Positions 1 to 6,483 of a DNA stretch of 13,440 nt are shown in pieces. A program made the position numbers and the translations under genes. Positions within the stretch are counted from its first letter, which is position 1. Every line of letters begins with the position of its first letter. Source of the DNA: CAYUIS01 sp964444825 (lineage in GTDB: Bacteria > Chloroflexota > Anaerolineae > B4-G1); NCBI GenBank assembly GCA_964444825.1, contig CAYUIS010000147.1, positions 1 to 13,440 of the forward strand. The letters are read 5' to 3'. The notes beneath the pieces were generated by a model. That model was not told the origin of the DNA. It did no database searches and worked only from the letters and a program-made list of their open reading frames with translations.

Positions 1-1
1 G

Positions 2-55
2 AGGCTCTCCCCTGAACAGGCGGCCGATCTCCTAGCTGCTTTGGAAGGGCGATAG
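2..55 (+). CDS. C-terminal tail of a protein ending in a SHOCT-like helix motif (partial)
   Basis: The frame starting at base 2 is open up to a TAG at 53-55 and encodes the 17 residues RLSPEQAADLLAALEGR. This resembles the short helical motif that recurs three times downstream (for example KVSAQEAAGLLQVI in the second MFS protein and KITADEATTLLRAL in the small protein at 4890). The order S/T-x-(D/E/Q)-E/Q-A-x-x-L-L is typical of SHOCT-like and YvlB/LiaX N-terminal helices. Here the motif sits at the extreme C-terminus, so the parent protein is either a different architecture or a short protein that begins outside the window. The parent function cannot be told. The next gene is on the same strand, 104 bases away. 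Confidence 0.6.
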   Translation, partial: RLSPEQAADLLAALEGR

Positions 56-108
56 AGTCTCTATCAAACATAGGCGGCCAAGACGGGAAGTCTCAACAAA
101 CAGTTGAG
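51..108. promoter_or_regulatory. Two short perfect inverted repeats upstream of the aminopeptidase gene
   Basis: GATAGA-GTC-TCTATC occupies 51-65 and overlaps the preceding stop codon. CTCAAC-AAACA-GTTGAG occupies 92-108. Both have perfect 6-base arms. Neither is followed by a T-run, so they do not look like intrinsic terminators. They could be weak hairpins or operator sites. No convincing sigma-70 promoter is visible between 56 and 159, so the aminopeptidase may be read through from upstream. Confidence 0.3.
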
Positions 109-159
109 CGGAGCAGAGGGCAGACTCGGCCGTCCACAGAATAGATAAGGAGTTCATAA

Positions 160-1269
160 ATGACAGATCCGCGCATTGAGAAACTGGCCGACGTGCTGGT
201 CAACTACTCAACCGCCGTTCAACGGGATGAGAGAGTAGTGATACAGGGGAGCACACTTGCTGCTCCGCTGCTTCAGGCGGCCTACACCAAAGTGCTGCAG
301 GCAGGCGGGCATCCACTGATGATGGCTAGCCTCCCCGATGTTGAGGAGCTATTGTACCGTTATGCGTCGGACGATCAGTTGCAGCACGTGCCCGACCCGA
401 TCAAGCTGGTCGTAGAGACCTACGATGTCATTATCAACATCCGAGGAGTGGAGAACACCAAGGCGTTGAGCAACGTGGACTCGGCCAAGATCGTGTTATC
501 GAGCCAGGCACAATCTGAGCTTACGAAAACCTATATGCAACGTGCCGCCTCCGGCGAGTTGCGTTGGGTTGTCACGTTGTTTCCCACCAACGCCTATGCC
601 CAAGATGCCGAGATGAGCCTGAGCGAGTACGAGGATTTCGTCTACGGGGCGTGTATGCCGGATCAGGATGATCCCGGTGGGTATTGGCGGCGCTTTTCGG
701 CCTGGCAGCAAAAGATCGTGGACTGGCTCAAAGGGAAAGAGCGAGTGCACATCGTGGGTCCAGAGACAGATCTGCGCTTGAATATAGGCGGACGCTCTTT
801 CATCAACAGCGACGGGAAGAGAAATATGCCCAGCGGTGAGGTTTTCACCGGCCCGGTGGAGGACAGTGCCGCAGGACACGTTTGTTTCTCCTATCCGGCT
901 ATCTACCGCGGGCACGAAGTCACCGGCGTGCGGCTGTGGTTCAAGGATGGTAAAGTGGTGAAAGCCACTGCCGAAAAGAACGAGGACTTTTTGCTCGAAA
1001 CCCTAGACACCGATGAGGGTGCACGGTACTTGGGCGAGTTCGCCATCGGCACAAACGAAGGCATCACGCGCTTCACTGGTCAAATCCTGTTCGATGAAAA
1101 GATTCACGGTAGCTTCCATATCGCGGTAGGCAGGGGTTATCCAGAGACTGGCAGCCAGAACCAGTCGGCGATCCACTGGGACATGATCTGCGATATGCGG
1201 GCAGGTGGTGAGATCTGGGTCGATGATGAGCTGTTGTACAGGGATGGAAAGTTTGTGGTCGAGTTTTGA
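160..1269 (+). CDS. M29-family metallo-aminopeptidase (AmpS/AmpT-like)
   Basis: This 369-residue protein has the length and motifs of the M29 (thermophilic) aminopeptidases, cytoplasmic dimeric two-metal enzymes that release N-terminal residues from peptides. The expected metal ligands can be placed by comparison with the family: Glu227 in PSGEVFTGP, Glu293 in LGEFAIGTN, His320 in GSFHIAVG, and His339/Asp341 in SAIHWDMICDM. Glu227 to Glu293 is 66 residues, the same spacing as in aminopeptidase T from memory. The N-terminal half, about 1-190, is the usual alpha/beta domain. No signal peptide is seen. The ATG at 160 has AAGGAG at 147-152. The next gene begins 11 bases after the stop, suggesting cotranscription with two MFS exporters. 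The family is broad in substrate, so the physiological peptide is unknown. Confidence 0.92.
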   Translation: MTDPRIEKLADVLVNYSTAVQRDERVVIQGSTLAAPLLQAAYTKVLQAGGHPLMMASLPDVEELLYRYASDDQLQHVPDPIKLVVETYDVIINIRGVENTKALSNVDSAKIVLSSQAQSELTKTYMQRAASGELRWVVTLFPTNAYAQDAEMSLSEYEDFVYGACMPDQDDPGGYWRRFSAWQQKIVDWLKGKERVHIVGPETDLRLNIGGRSFINSDGKRNMPSGEVFTGPVEDSAAGHVCFSYPAIYRGHEVTGVRLWFKDGKVVKATAEKNEDFLLETLDTDEGARYLGEFAIGTNEGITRFTGQILFDEKIHGSFHIAVGRGYPETGSQNQSAIHWDMICDMRAGGEIWVDDELLYRDGKFVVEF

Positions 1270-1280
1270 GGAGAGCAGAA

Positions 1281-2600
1281 ATGCAGCACACCCAACAAGA
1301 GCAATCGAGATGGCAAATTCCGTTCTTTACTATTTGGACCGGGCAGGCGGTGTCTTTGCTCGGCAGTATGTTGGTACAGTTTGCACTGGTGTGGTGGCTG
1401 ACGGAGAAGACAGGCTCCGCCACCGTGTTGGCCATAGGAACGCTGGTCAGTCTGCTTCCAGGAATCGTCCTGGGACCTCTCTTTGGTGCGTTGGTGGACA
1501 GGTGGAACCGTCGAGTCGTGATGCTCGTTGCGGACACGATCATTGCGCTGGCCACGCTGGTGTTGGCCTACCTGTTTGCAGTCGATGAGGTGCAGATTTG
1601 GCACATCTATGTGATCATGTTCATCCGTGCGCTGGGCGGCGGGTTTCATTGGCCTGCTATGCAGGCCTCCACTTCATTGATGGTGCCTGAGGTGCACTTG
1701 TCCCGTGTGGCAGGTCTCAATCAGGCGCTAAACGGGATCTCAAACATCCTGTCGCCGCCCTTGGGAGCCTTTCTTATGCAGCTTATGCCGCTACAGGCCA
1801 TCCTGGCGATAGATGTGGGGACGGCGATGCTGGCTATCGTGCCCCTCTTTTTCGTTCACATTCCACAGCCACAACGTTCGATATCAGAGGACACACAGGA
1901 TCGCTCTAAGAAGCCATCGGTGTGGAGGGACCTGCGTGAAGGTTTCAAGTATGTATTGGAGTGGCCTGGTTTGTTAGCTGTCATTGTCATGGGGGCATTG
2001 GGTAACTTGCTGTTCAACCCGGCGTTCGCTCTTATGCCTCTCCTGGTCACAGATCATTTTGGTGGTCGGGCGTTTGAGCTGGGCTGGATGGAAGCATCGT
2101 TGGGAATCGGCATTGTGCTGGGGGGACTGACCCTGAGCGCGTGGGGTGGATTCCGCCGGCGCATCCTGACCACCATAGCAGGGTTTACGGGGATCGGGGT
2201 GGGAGTCCTGATCCTGGGACTGGCCCCTGCATCCTCCTATTGGTTGGCCCTGGGGGGGATATTCATCGTGGGTGTGGCGATTTCGATGACAGACGGCCCG
2301 CTGATGGCCGTGATTCAGGCTAGTGTGGCTCCAGAAATGCAGGGGCGCGTGTTCACGCTGCTTATCAGTGCGGTCAAGGTAGCGTCACCATTGAGCCTCG
2401 TCATCGCTGGCCCTATTGCTGATCTAGTGGGCGTGCGCATCTGGTACGTGGTGGCGGGTGTGGCCTGTCTGCTGATGGGAGTGGGGGGCTTTTTTATGCC
2501 AGCAGTTGTACATCTGGAAGAGAACAACCGCAACGGGCGCACGATGGTCGGAGACATACCTCCAATGTCCAGTGTGCCTGTCTATGTGGAGGTGGAATAG
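1281..2600 (+). CDS. MFS transporter, DHA3 (macrolide-efflux-like) family
   Basis: This 439-residue integral membrane protein has about 12 predicted helices. The N-terminus (FFTIWTGQAVSLLGS, then a long helix ending in FALVWWLTEKTGSA) is typical of DHA3 drug:H+ antiporters such as MefA-like macrolide efflux proteins. The loop 2-3 motif A is visible as GALVDRWNRR at about 69-78. A charged central loop (about 198-218, RSISEDTQDRSKK) separates the two six-helix halves. The ATG at 1281 is chosen because GAGGAGAG ends about 5 bases before it. A TTG at 1266 overlapping the previous stop would add only five residues. The gene lies between an M29 aminopeptidase and a second MFS gene in one apparent operon. 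Export of a hydrophobic compound or peptide is the likely role. The substrate is not predictable, and drug resistance should not be assumed. Confidence 0.88.
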   Translation: MQHTQQEQSRWQIPFFTIWTGQAVSLLGSMLVQFALVWWLTEKTGSATVLAIGTLVSLLPGIVLGPLFGALVDRWNRRVVMLVADTIIALATLVLAYLFAVDEVQIWHIYVIMFIRALGGGFHWPAMQASTSLMVPEVHLSRVAGLNQALNGISNILSPPLGAFLMQLMPLQAILAIDVGTAMLAIVPLFFVHIPQPQRSISEDTQDRSKKPSVWRDLREGFKYVLEWPGLLAVIVMGALGNLLFNPAFALMPLLVTDHFGGRAFELGWMEASLGIGIVLGGLTLSAWGGFRRRILTTIAGFTGIGVGVLILGLAPASSYWLALGGIFIVGVAISMTDGPLMAVIQASVAPEMQGRVFTLLISAVKVASPLSLVIAGPIADLVGVRIWYVVAGVACLLMGVGGFFMPAVVHLEENNRNGRTMVGDIPPMSSVPVYVEVE

Positions 2601-2623
2601 TTGCCGCGGATCGGGGTGAGCAG

Positions 2624-4225
2624 ATGGTTGTTCAGAGATCGCTAGAACGCGCGCGCAGTGTCTACAACGAGTATCCGCGGCAGTTCTGGGTCCTCATGTT
2701 GGGCACGTTCATTGATCAACTAGGCGGGGCGCTCATGTTCCCCTTCTTTACGCTCTACGTCACTCGAAAGTTCGACGTGGGCATGACGGAGGTTGGCGTG
2801 CTGTTTGGTCTGTTCTCGATATCGAGCATCGTGGGCAGCATGTTTGGCGGCGCTCTGACCGATCGCCTGGGTCGGAAGGGAATGATCGTCTTTGGTCTGA
2901 TTGCCAGCGCGCTGACCAGTCTGATGATGGGCTTGGTCGGCTCAATCCAGTTTTTCTTTGGCGCTGCAGTGCTTGTGGGATTGGTGGCTAACGTGGGTGG
3001 TCCAGCCAGACAGGCGATGGTCGCCGATCTGCTGCCGGAAGGGAAGCGCACGCAAGGTTTCGGCATCCTCCGCGTCGTAGCCAATCTCGCCGTCACCATC
3101 GGCCCGGCGATTGGGGGATTGCTGGCTGCCCAATCGTATCTGCTCCTGTTCATCTGTGATGCGGTGACCAGCACGATCACCGCCGCCATCGTGCTGGTGG
3201 CCATACGAGAGACCAAACCCTCCCCCCAGGAGGGCGAGGCCGAGGAGACGATGGCGCAGACCTTTGGTGGCTACGCGGACGTGCTGCGTGATGCTACCTA
3301 CGTCCTCTTCTTGGGAGCCTGTGTGCTGATGACCCTGGTGTATATGCAGATGAACACGACTCTGTCCGTCTACTTGCGGGATACACACGGCGTACCAGAG
3401 CAGGGCTTTGGGCTCATGCTGAGCATTAACGCAGGCATAGTCGTGCTGTTCCAATTCGCCGTCACGCGCTGGATCGCTCAGTACAGACCATTGATCGTGA
3501 TGGCTGTTGGCACACTGTTATATGCGATAGGATTCGCGATGTACGGCTTTGTCTCAGTGTATGTTTTCTTTATCGTAGCGATGGTCATTATCACTATCGG
3601 TGAGATGTTAGTCGTGCCAACCTCTGAGGGCCTGGTGGCACGGCTGGCTCCTGAGGATATGCGAGGGCGGTATATGGCGGTCTTTGGGTTCACCTGGGTG
3701 ATCCCATCGGCTGTGGGACCGCTGTTGGCGGGGCTGATTATGGATAACACTGACCCCCGCTTGGTCTGGTACGCGGCCGGTCTATTGGGCCTGGTCGCCA
3801 CTGGGGCCTTTGCCCTATTGGAGCGCAGGGTCGGACGATCAACCTGGGCAGCGGTTGACGAGCGGATAAAGATCCTGCAGATGCTGGAAGAGGGCAAGGT
3901 ATCGGCACAGGAAGCAGCTGGCTTGCTGCAGGTGATAGGCGTGAGCCGGTGGAGCGGCGCGACGGCGGGGTCTCAGTCGAGTGGTGAGGTGCGGCGAGTC
4001 CGCGTACGTTTGAGCGACCTGGCGTCGGGCACGACGAAGGCGGATGTGATTCTCCCGATGGGATTGGTGCACACCGTCTTTTATACGGGCGGGCGGCTAT
4101 CCGACGATCTGGGAGCCCTCGATCTAGGGGTGCTGGCAGACATGGTTGCCAACAGCGAAGCCGGCGCCCAGGCGGAGATGTTGGACACAGGGGATGACCA
4201 CCGAGTTGAGGTCAGCGTGGAGTAG
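2624..4225 (+). CDS. MFS transporter fused to a C-terminal SHOCT-like/YvlB-type module
   Basis: This 533-residue protein has two clear parts. Residues 1 to about 400 are a 12-helix MFS carrier with motif A GGALTDRLGRK at 75-85, a charged central loop around 195-212 (SPQEGEAEE), and family-typical segments such as LAPEDMRGRYMA. Residues 410-533 are soluble. First comes a SHOCT-like helix pair, VDERIKILQMLEEGK then SAQEAAGLLQ. After a Ser/Gly linker comes a beta-rich domain at 457-533 ending DDHRVEVSVE. This tail aligns end to end with the free protein at 4890-5270. The reading frame is continuous and there is no start with a ribosome site at the junction, so this is a genuine fusion. Ordinary MFS carriers of this type end near residue 400-420. 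The ATG at 2624 follows GGGGTGAG. A plausible inference is that the cytoplasmic tail regulates the carrier or docks it to the two small paralogues next door. Confidence 0.88.
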   Translation: MVVQRSLERARSVYNEYPRQFWVLMLGTFIDQLGGALMFPFFTLYVTRKFDVGMTEVGVLFGLFSISSIVGSMFGGALTDRLGRKGMIVFGLIASALTSLMMGLVGSIQFFFGAAVLVGLVANVGGPARQAMVADLLPEGKRTQGFGILRVVANLAVTIGPAIGGLLAAQSYLLLFICDAVTSTITAAIVLVAIRETKPSPQEGEAEETMAQTFGGYADVLRDATYVLFLGACVLMTLVYMQMNTTLSVYLRDTHGVPEQGFGLMLSINAGIVVLFQFAVTRWIAQYRPLIVMAVGTLLYAIGFAMYGFVSVYVFFIVAMVIITIGEMLVVPTSEGLVARLAPEDMRGRYMAVFGFTWVIPSAVGPLLAGLIMDNTDPRLVWYAAGLLGLVATGAFALLERRVGRSTWAAVDERIKILQMLEEGKVSAQEAAGLLQVIGVSRWSGATAGSQSSGEVRRVRVRLSDLASGTTKADVILPMGLVHTVFYTGGRLSDDLGALDLGVLADMVANSEAGAQAEMLDTGDDHRVEVSVE

Positions 4226-4309
4226 ATCTACCGCCTTGCTTCGTCAGGGTGGATGGTGGCAGCCCCGACACTGGTGTGCGGTGGCAACATAACGGGAGGG
4301 ATCGAGTCT

Positions 4310-4879
4310 ATGAATGAATCAATGCAGGTATTGGAGATGATCGAAGCAGGCGAGATCAGTGCCGAGGAGGGGGTGCGACGACTGGAGGCGATAACGGGAG
4401 AAACAGCGACATCCGGGGCTTTAGGCTCACCCTCTGTCACTGTCCCCCGTCCAGCCATGGTGGAATGGCTTTGGCAGGCGGTGTTCTGGACCGGGGTTGC
4501 GTTGGTAGCGGTCGGCGGGCTTTTGGTGGCCTCTGTGTATGCTGAGAACATCGTGGCCGGATGGCTGGTCTGGGGTTGGATTGTGTTTGTCCTCGGTGTG
4601 CTGGCGGTTTCGGTGGGGTGGTGGCTTCAGCGGGCTCACTGGCTCTCGGTACGGGTGCGGCAGCCCCACGCGCCCAATGTTCTAATAGCCCTGCCACTGC
4701 CCTTGGGTCCCGTCGCCTGGGTGCTGCGCGTTGTGCGTCCTTTCGTTCCCCAGCTTGAAGAGACGGGCGCGGACGAGGTAATCCTGGCCCTGCGAGACGA
4801 GATAAAGGCGGGCCGTCCTTTCGTTGTAGAGGTGGATGAGGGAGAGGGCGGAGAGCAGGTACAGGTCTATTTTGGTTAG
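4310..4879 (+). CDS. Small membrane protein: SHOCT-like helices, two TM segments, YvlB-type C-terminal domain
   Basis: This is a 189-residue protein. Residues 1-30 contain a SHOCT-like motif (VLEMIEAGEISAEEGVRRLE). Residues about 56-77 and 83-106 are hydrophobic helices joined by a very short turn. Residues 111-189 form a soluble domain. That last part aligns with the free paralogue at 4890: WLSVRV with FLRIQV, LIALPLPLGPVAWVLR with VNVTIPIGLVNVGLR, and VVEVDEGEGGEQVQVYFG with VEVVDEEDGERVEIFVE. So the two halves of the module seem to be separated by a membrane hairpin, placing both on the same, probably cytoplasmic, side. The ATG at 4310 has GGGAGGG at 4294-4300. An upstream in-frame ATG at 4253 has no ribosome site. 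YvlB and LiaX proteins of Firmicutes are linked to envelope stress, but a matching role here is inference only. Confidence 0.8.
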   Translation: MNESMQVLEMIEAGEISAEEGVRRLEAITGETATSGALGSPSVTVPRPAMVEWLWQAVFWTGVALVAVGGLLVASVYAENIVAGWLVWGWIVFVLGVLAVSVGWWLQRAHWLSVRVRQPHAPNVLIALPLPLGPVAWVLRVVRPFVPQLEETGADEVILALRDEIKAGRPFVVEVDEGEGGEQVQVYFG

Positions 4880-4884
4880 GAGGG
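4878..4884 (+). promoter_or_regulatory. Ribosome binding site overlapping the upstream stop codon, fixes the start at 4890
   Basis: AGGAGGG lies 5 bases before the ATG at 4890 and shares its first two bases with the TAG stop of the preceding gene (4877-4879). This strong site rules out the longer ATG start at 4836, which would overlap the upstream gene, and suggests translational coupling of the two small paralogues. Confidence 0.8.
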
Positions 4885-4889
4885 ATAAG

Positions 4890-5270
4890 ATGGCGTCTGT
4901 AAGCGATGAACGAATCAAGATCCTCCAAATGCTGGAGGAGGGCAAGATCACGGCGGACGAGGCAACCACACTGCTGCGCGCCCTGGATGGGGGAAGAGGA
5001 GCTTCCGCCGGCGGGCCTGTTCCCGGTGGCGAGAGGCGTTTCCTCCGCATCCAGGTAACCGATCTGGACTCGGGAAAGGCAAAGGTGAATGTGACGATTC
5101 CCATCGGTCTGGTGAACGTGGGGTTGCGTATGGCGGAGCGATTCGCCCCCGAGTTTGATGGCTTTGATATGCAGGAGCTGGAAGGACTGCTCGCCAGCGG
5201 CGCTGTGGGCAAGATGGTAGAAGTGGTTGATGAGGAGGACGGCGAGCGGGTAGAGATATTCGTGGAGTAA
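4890..5270 (+). CDS. Free-standing SHOCT-like/YvlB-type domain protein
   Basis: This 126-residue soluble protein has no signal peptide or membrane helix. Residues 5-32 are a SHOCT-like helix pair (DERIKILQMLEEGK, then TADEATTLLRAL). A Gly/Pro-rich linker spans about 33-48. Residues 49-126 are a compact domain with the family-typical stretches RFLRIQVTDLDSGKAKVNV, TIPIGLVNVGLRMAERF and the acidic end EEDGERVEIFVE. Proteins of this build are common, usually annotated as SHOCT-like domain or YvlB/LiaX N-terminal domain proteins, and their biochemical role is unsettled. It is the closest relative in the window of the MFS-fused tail at 2624-4225 and lies 10 bases after the membrane version. It is the last gene before a terminator-like hairpin. 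A regulatory or adaptor role toward the adjacent exporters is an inference. Confidence 0.82.
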   Translation: MASVSDERIKILQMLEEGKITADEATTLLRALDGGRGASAGGPVPGGERRFLRIQVTDLDSGKAKVNVTIPIGLVNVGLRMAERFAPEFDGFDMQELEGLLASGAVGKMVEVVDEEDGERVEIFVE

Positions 5271-5313
5271 ATAGGTCGACGGTAGGTTGATAGGGACAGG
5301 GTATGCTGCCCAG

Positions 5314-5350
5314 TGGGGCCAGCGTCTGAAGCGCTGGTCCCATGCGTTTT
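5314..5350 (+). terminator. Probable intrinsic terminator after the SHOCT-like gene cluster
   Basis: An 11-base stem pairs TGGGGCCAGCG at 5314-5324 with CGCTGGTCCCA at 5332-5342. It has one G-U pair and a 7-base loop, and TTTT follows at 5347-5350. It begins 44 bases after the stop codon at 5270 and lies upstream of a new promoter, as expected at an operon boundary. The T-run is short and slightly offset, so termination may be partial. Confidence 0.6.
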
Positions 5351-5394
5351 CCTGTGTTCGCAAGCTCAGTTGTGATAGGGTCAGAATGTGTCAT

Positions 5395-5423
5395 TTGGCA
5401 AGGCGTCGGGCGTGGTGTATACT
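5395..5423 (+). promoter_or_regulatory. Near-consensus sigma-70 promoter for the epoxide hydrolase operon
   Basis: TTGGCA at 5395-5400 and TATACT at 5418-5423 are separated by exactly 17 bases. Transcription would start near 5430, about 25 bases before the ATG at 5455. The ribosome site GGAGGAAGGG at 5437-5446 falls inside the resulting leader. Because the promoter lies within the longer open frame that begins at 5287, it also supports the shorter start. Confidence 0.7.
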
Positions 5424-5454
5424 GCCTCTATCACTCGGAGGAAGGGTCACCACA

Positions 5455-6483
5455 ATGGATCGTCAACGAAAAAGATGGCTGATCTTTGGCCTTGCGGCCG
5501 GTGCGGCAGCTTCGGCGGGTGCCCTAATGGGGCGGCGGGCACAAGCGGCACGGCTGGCCCTGGCGCGTCGCGTGGGCGGCATCACCGAGCGTGCGGTGGT
5601 GGGGCTAGAGAAGGGAGCTGAATCCCGGTTTGTGGATGTGAATGGCCTAAAGCTGCACGTCGTTGTGATGGGACCCGATGATGGGCCCCTGGCGGTGTTG
5701 CTGCATGGCTTCCCCGAGTGTTGGCACTCGTGGCGACAGCAGGTCGCCGTCCTGGCCGACGCGGGCTACCGGGTCGTCGTACCTGATCAGCGCGGCTACA
5801 ATCTCAGTCAGAAACCCGTTGGTGTTGAGAGTTATGGGATCGATCACCTCGTCGCGGATGTGCGGGAGCTGATCCGTGCCTTTGGCAGGGAAAAGGCGGT
5901 CATTGTGGGTCACGACTGGGGTGGCGTGGTCGCCTGGCGATTGGCGATGGATCATCCCGAGATTGTGCAAAAGCTGATCGTGATGAACGCCCCGCATCCA
6001 GCAGCCTTTGCGCGGGAGCTGAAGGCCGGTTGGTCCCAACGTCTCAAGTCGTGGTATGCGCTCTTTTTTCAGATCCCGTGGCTTCCAGAGACATTGTTGA
6101 CGCTCTCCCCGATGTCTACGGCACGGCTCTTTTTCCGTCGCACGGCCGTACGTGCCAACGCATTCTCCGACCAGGATCTGGAAGTGATGGCTGCCGCCAT
6201 GGCCCAACCGGGCGCTATGCGGGCGATGATCAACTGGTACCGGGCCGCCGTCCGCTATCCATCGGCACGGCGGACGCAGGTGATTGGGGTGCCTACCTTG
6301 CTCATCTGGGCCGAGGATGACGTGGCGCTGGGAAAGCCGCTGACTTACGGACTGGAGGAATGGGTGCCCCATATGTCCGTCCACTATATTTCCCATTGCG
6401 GCCACTGGGTGCAGAACGAAGCGCCGGACGAGGTTAACGAGCAGGTCTTGGCCTTTGTGTTAACGGCCACAGACGGACGATGA
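5455..6483 (+). CDS. Alpha/beta hydrolase, epoxide-hydrolase-like, with N-terminal membrane anchor
   Basis: This is a 342-residue alpha/beta-fold hydrolase. Residues about 7-26 (RWLIFGLAAGAAASAGALMG) form an N-terminal hydrophobic anchor or uncleaved signal. The oxyanion motif HGFPECWHSW begins at 84. The nucleophile elbow GHDWGG at 152-157 carries Asp154 rather than Ser, as in epoxide hydrolases and dehalogenases. The acid is probably Asp288 or Asp289 (WAEDDVALG), and the catalytic His is His317 in HCGHWVQ. Cap-domain segments WYALFFQIPWLPE and INWYRAA place candidate ring-opening tyrosines at 201 and 262, which favours epoxide hydrolysis over dehalogenation. GGAGGAAGGG at 5437-5446 supports the ATG at 5455. 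It is the first gene of a tightly packed five-gene operon. The natural substrate is unknown, and haloalkane or ester substrates remain possible. Confidence 0.85.
   Translation: MDRQRKRWLIFGLAAGAAASAGALMGRRAQAARLALARRVGGITERAVVGLEKGAESRFVDVNGLKLHVVVMGPDDGPLAVLLHGFPECWHSWRQQVAVLADAGYRVVVPDQRGYNLSQKPVGVESYGIDHLVADVRELIRAFGREKAVIVGHDWGGVVAWRLAMDHPEIVQKLIVMNAPHPAAFARELKAGWSQRLKSWYALFFQIPWLPETLLTLSPMSTARLFFRRTAVRANAFSDQDLEVMAAAMAQPGAMRAMINWYRAAVRYPSARRTQVIGVPTLLIWAEDDVALGKPLTYGLEEWVPHMSVHYISHCGHWVQNEAPDEVNEQVLAFVLTATDGR

Noticed and set aside
41..67. Possible promoter TTGGAA...TATCAA before the aminopeptidase
   Set aside because: The spacer is only 15 bases and both hexamers are poor; it also lies partly in the preceding coding sequence.
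1266..1280. TTG start overlapping the aminopeptidase stop codon
   Set aside because: It adds five residues (MRRAE) with no family support, while the ATG at 1281 has GAGGAGAG just upstream.
4437..5363. 308-residue minus-strand open frame
   Set aside because: It is antisense to two well-supported plus-strand genes, has low-complexity Pro/Arg/His composition and no recognisable domain. It is a shadow of GC-rich codon use.
5287..5454. N-terminal 56-residue extension of the hydrolase
   Set aside because: A near-consensus promoter and the ribosome site lie inside it, and the encoded segment (Cys/Arg-rich) does not resemble the family.
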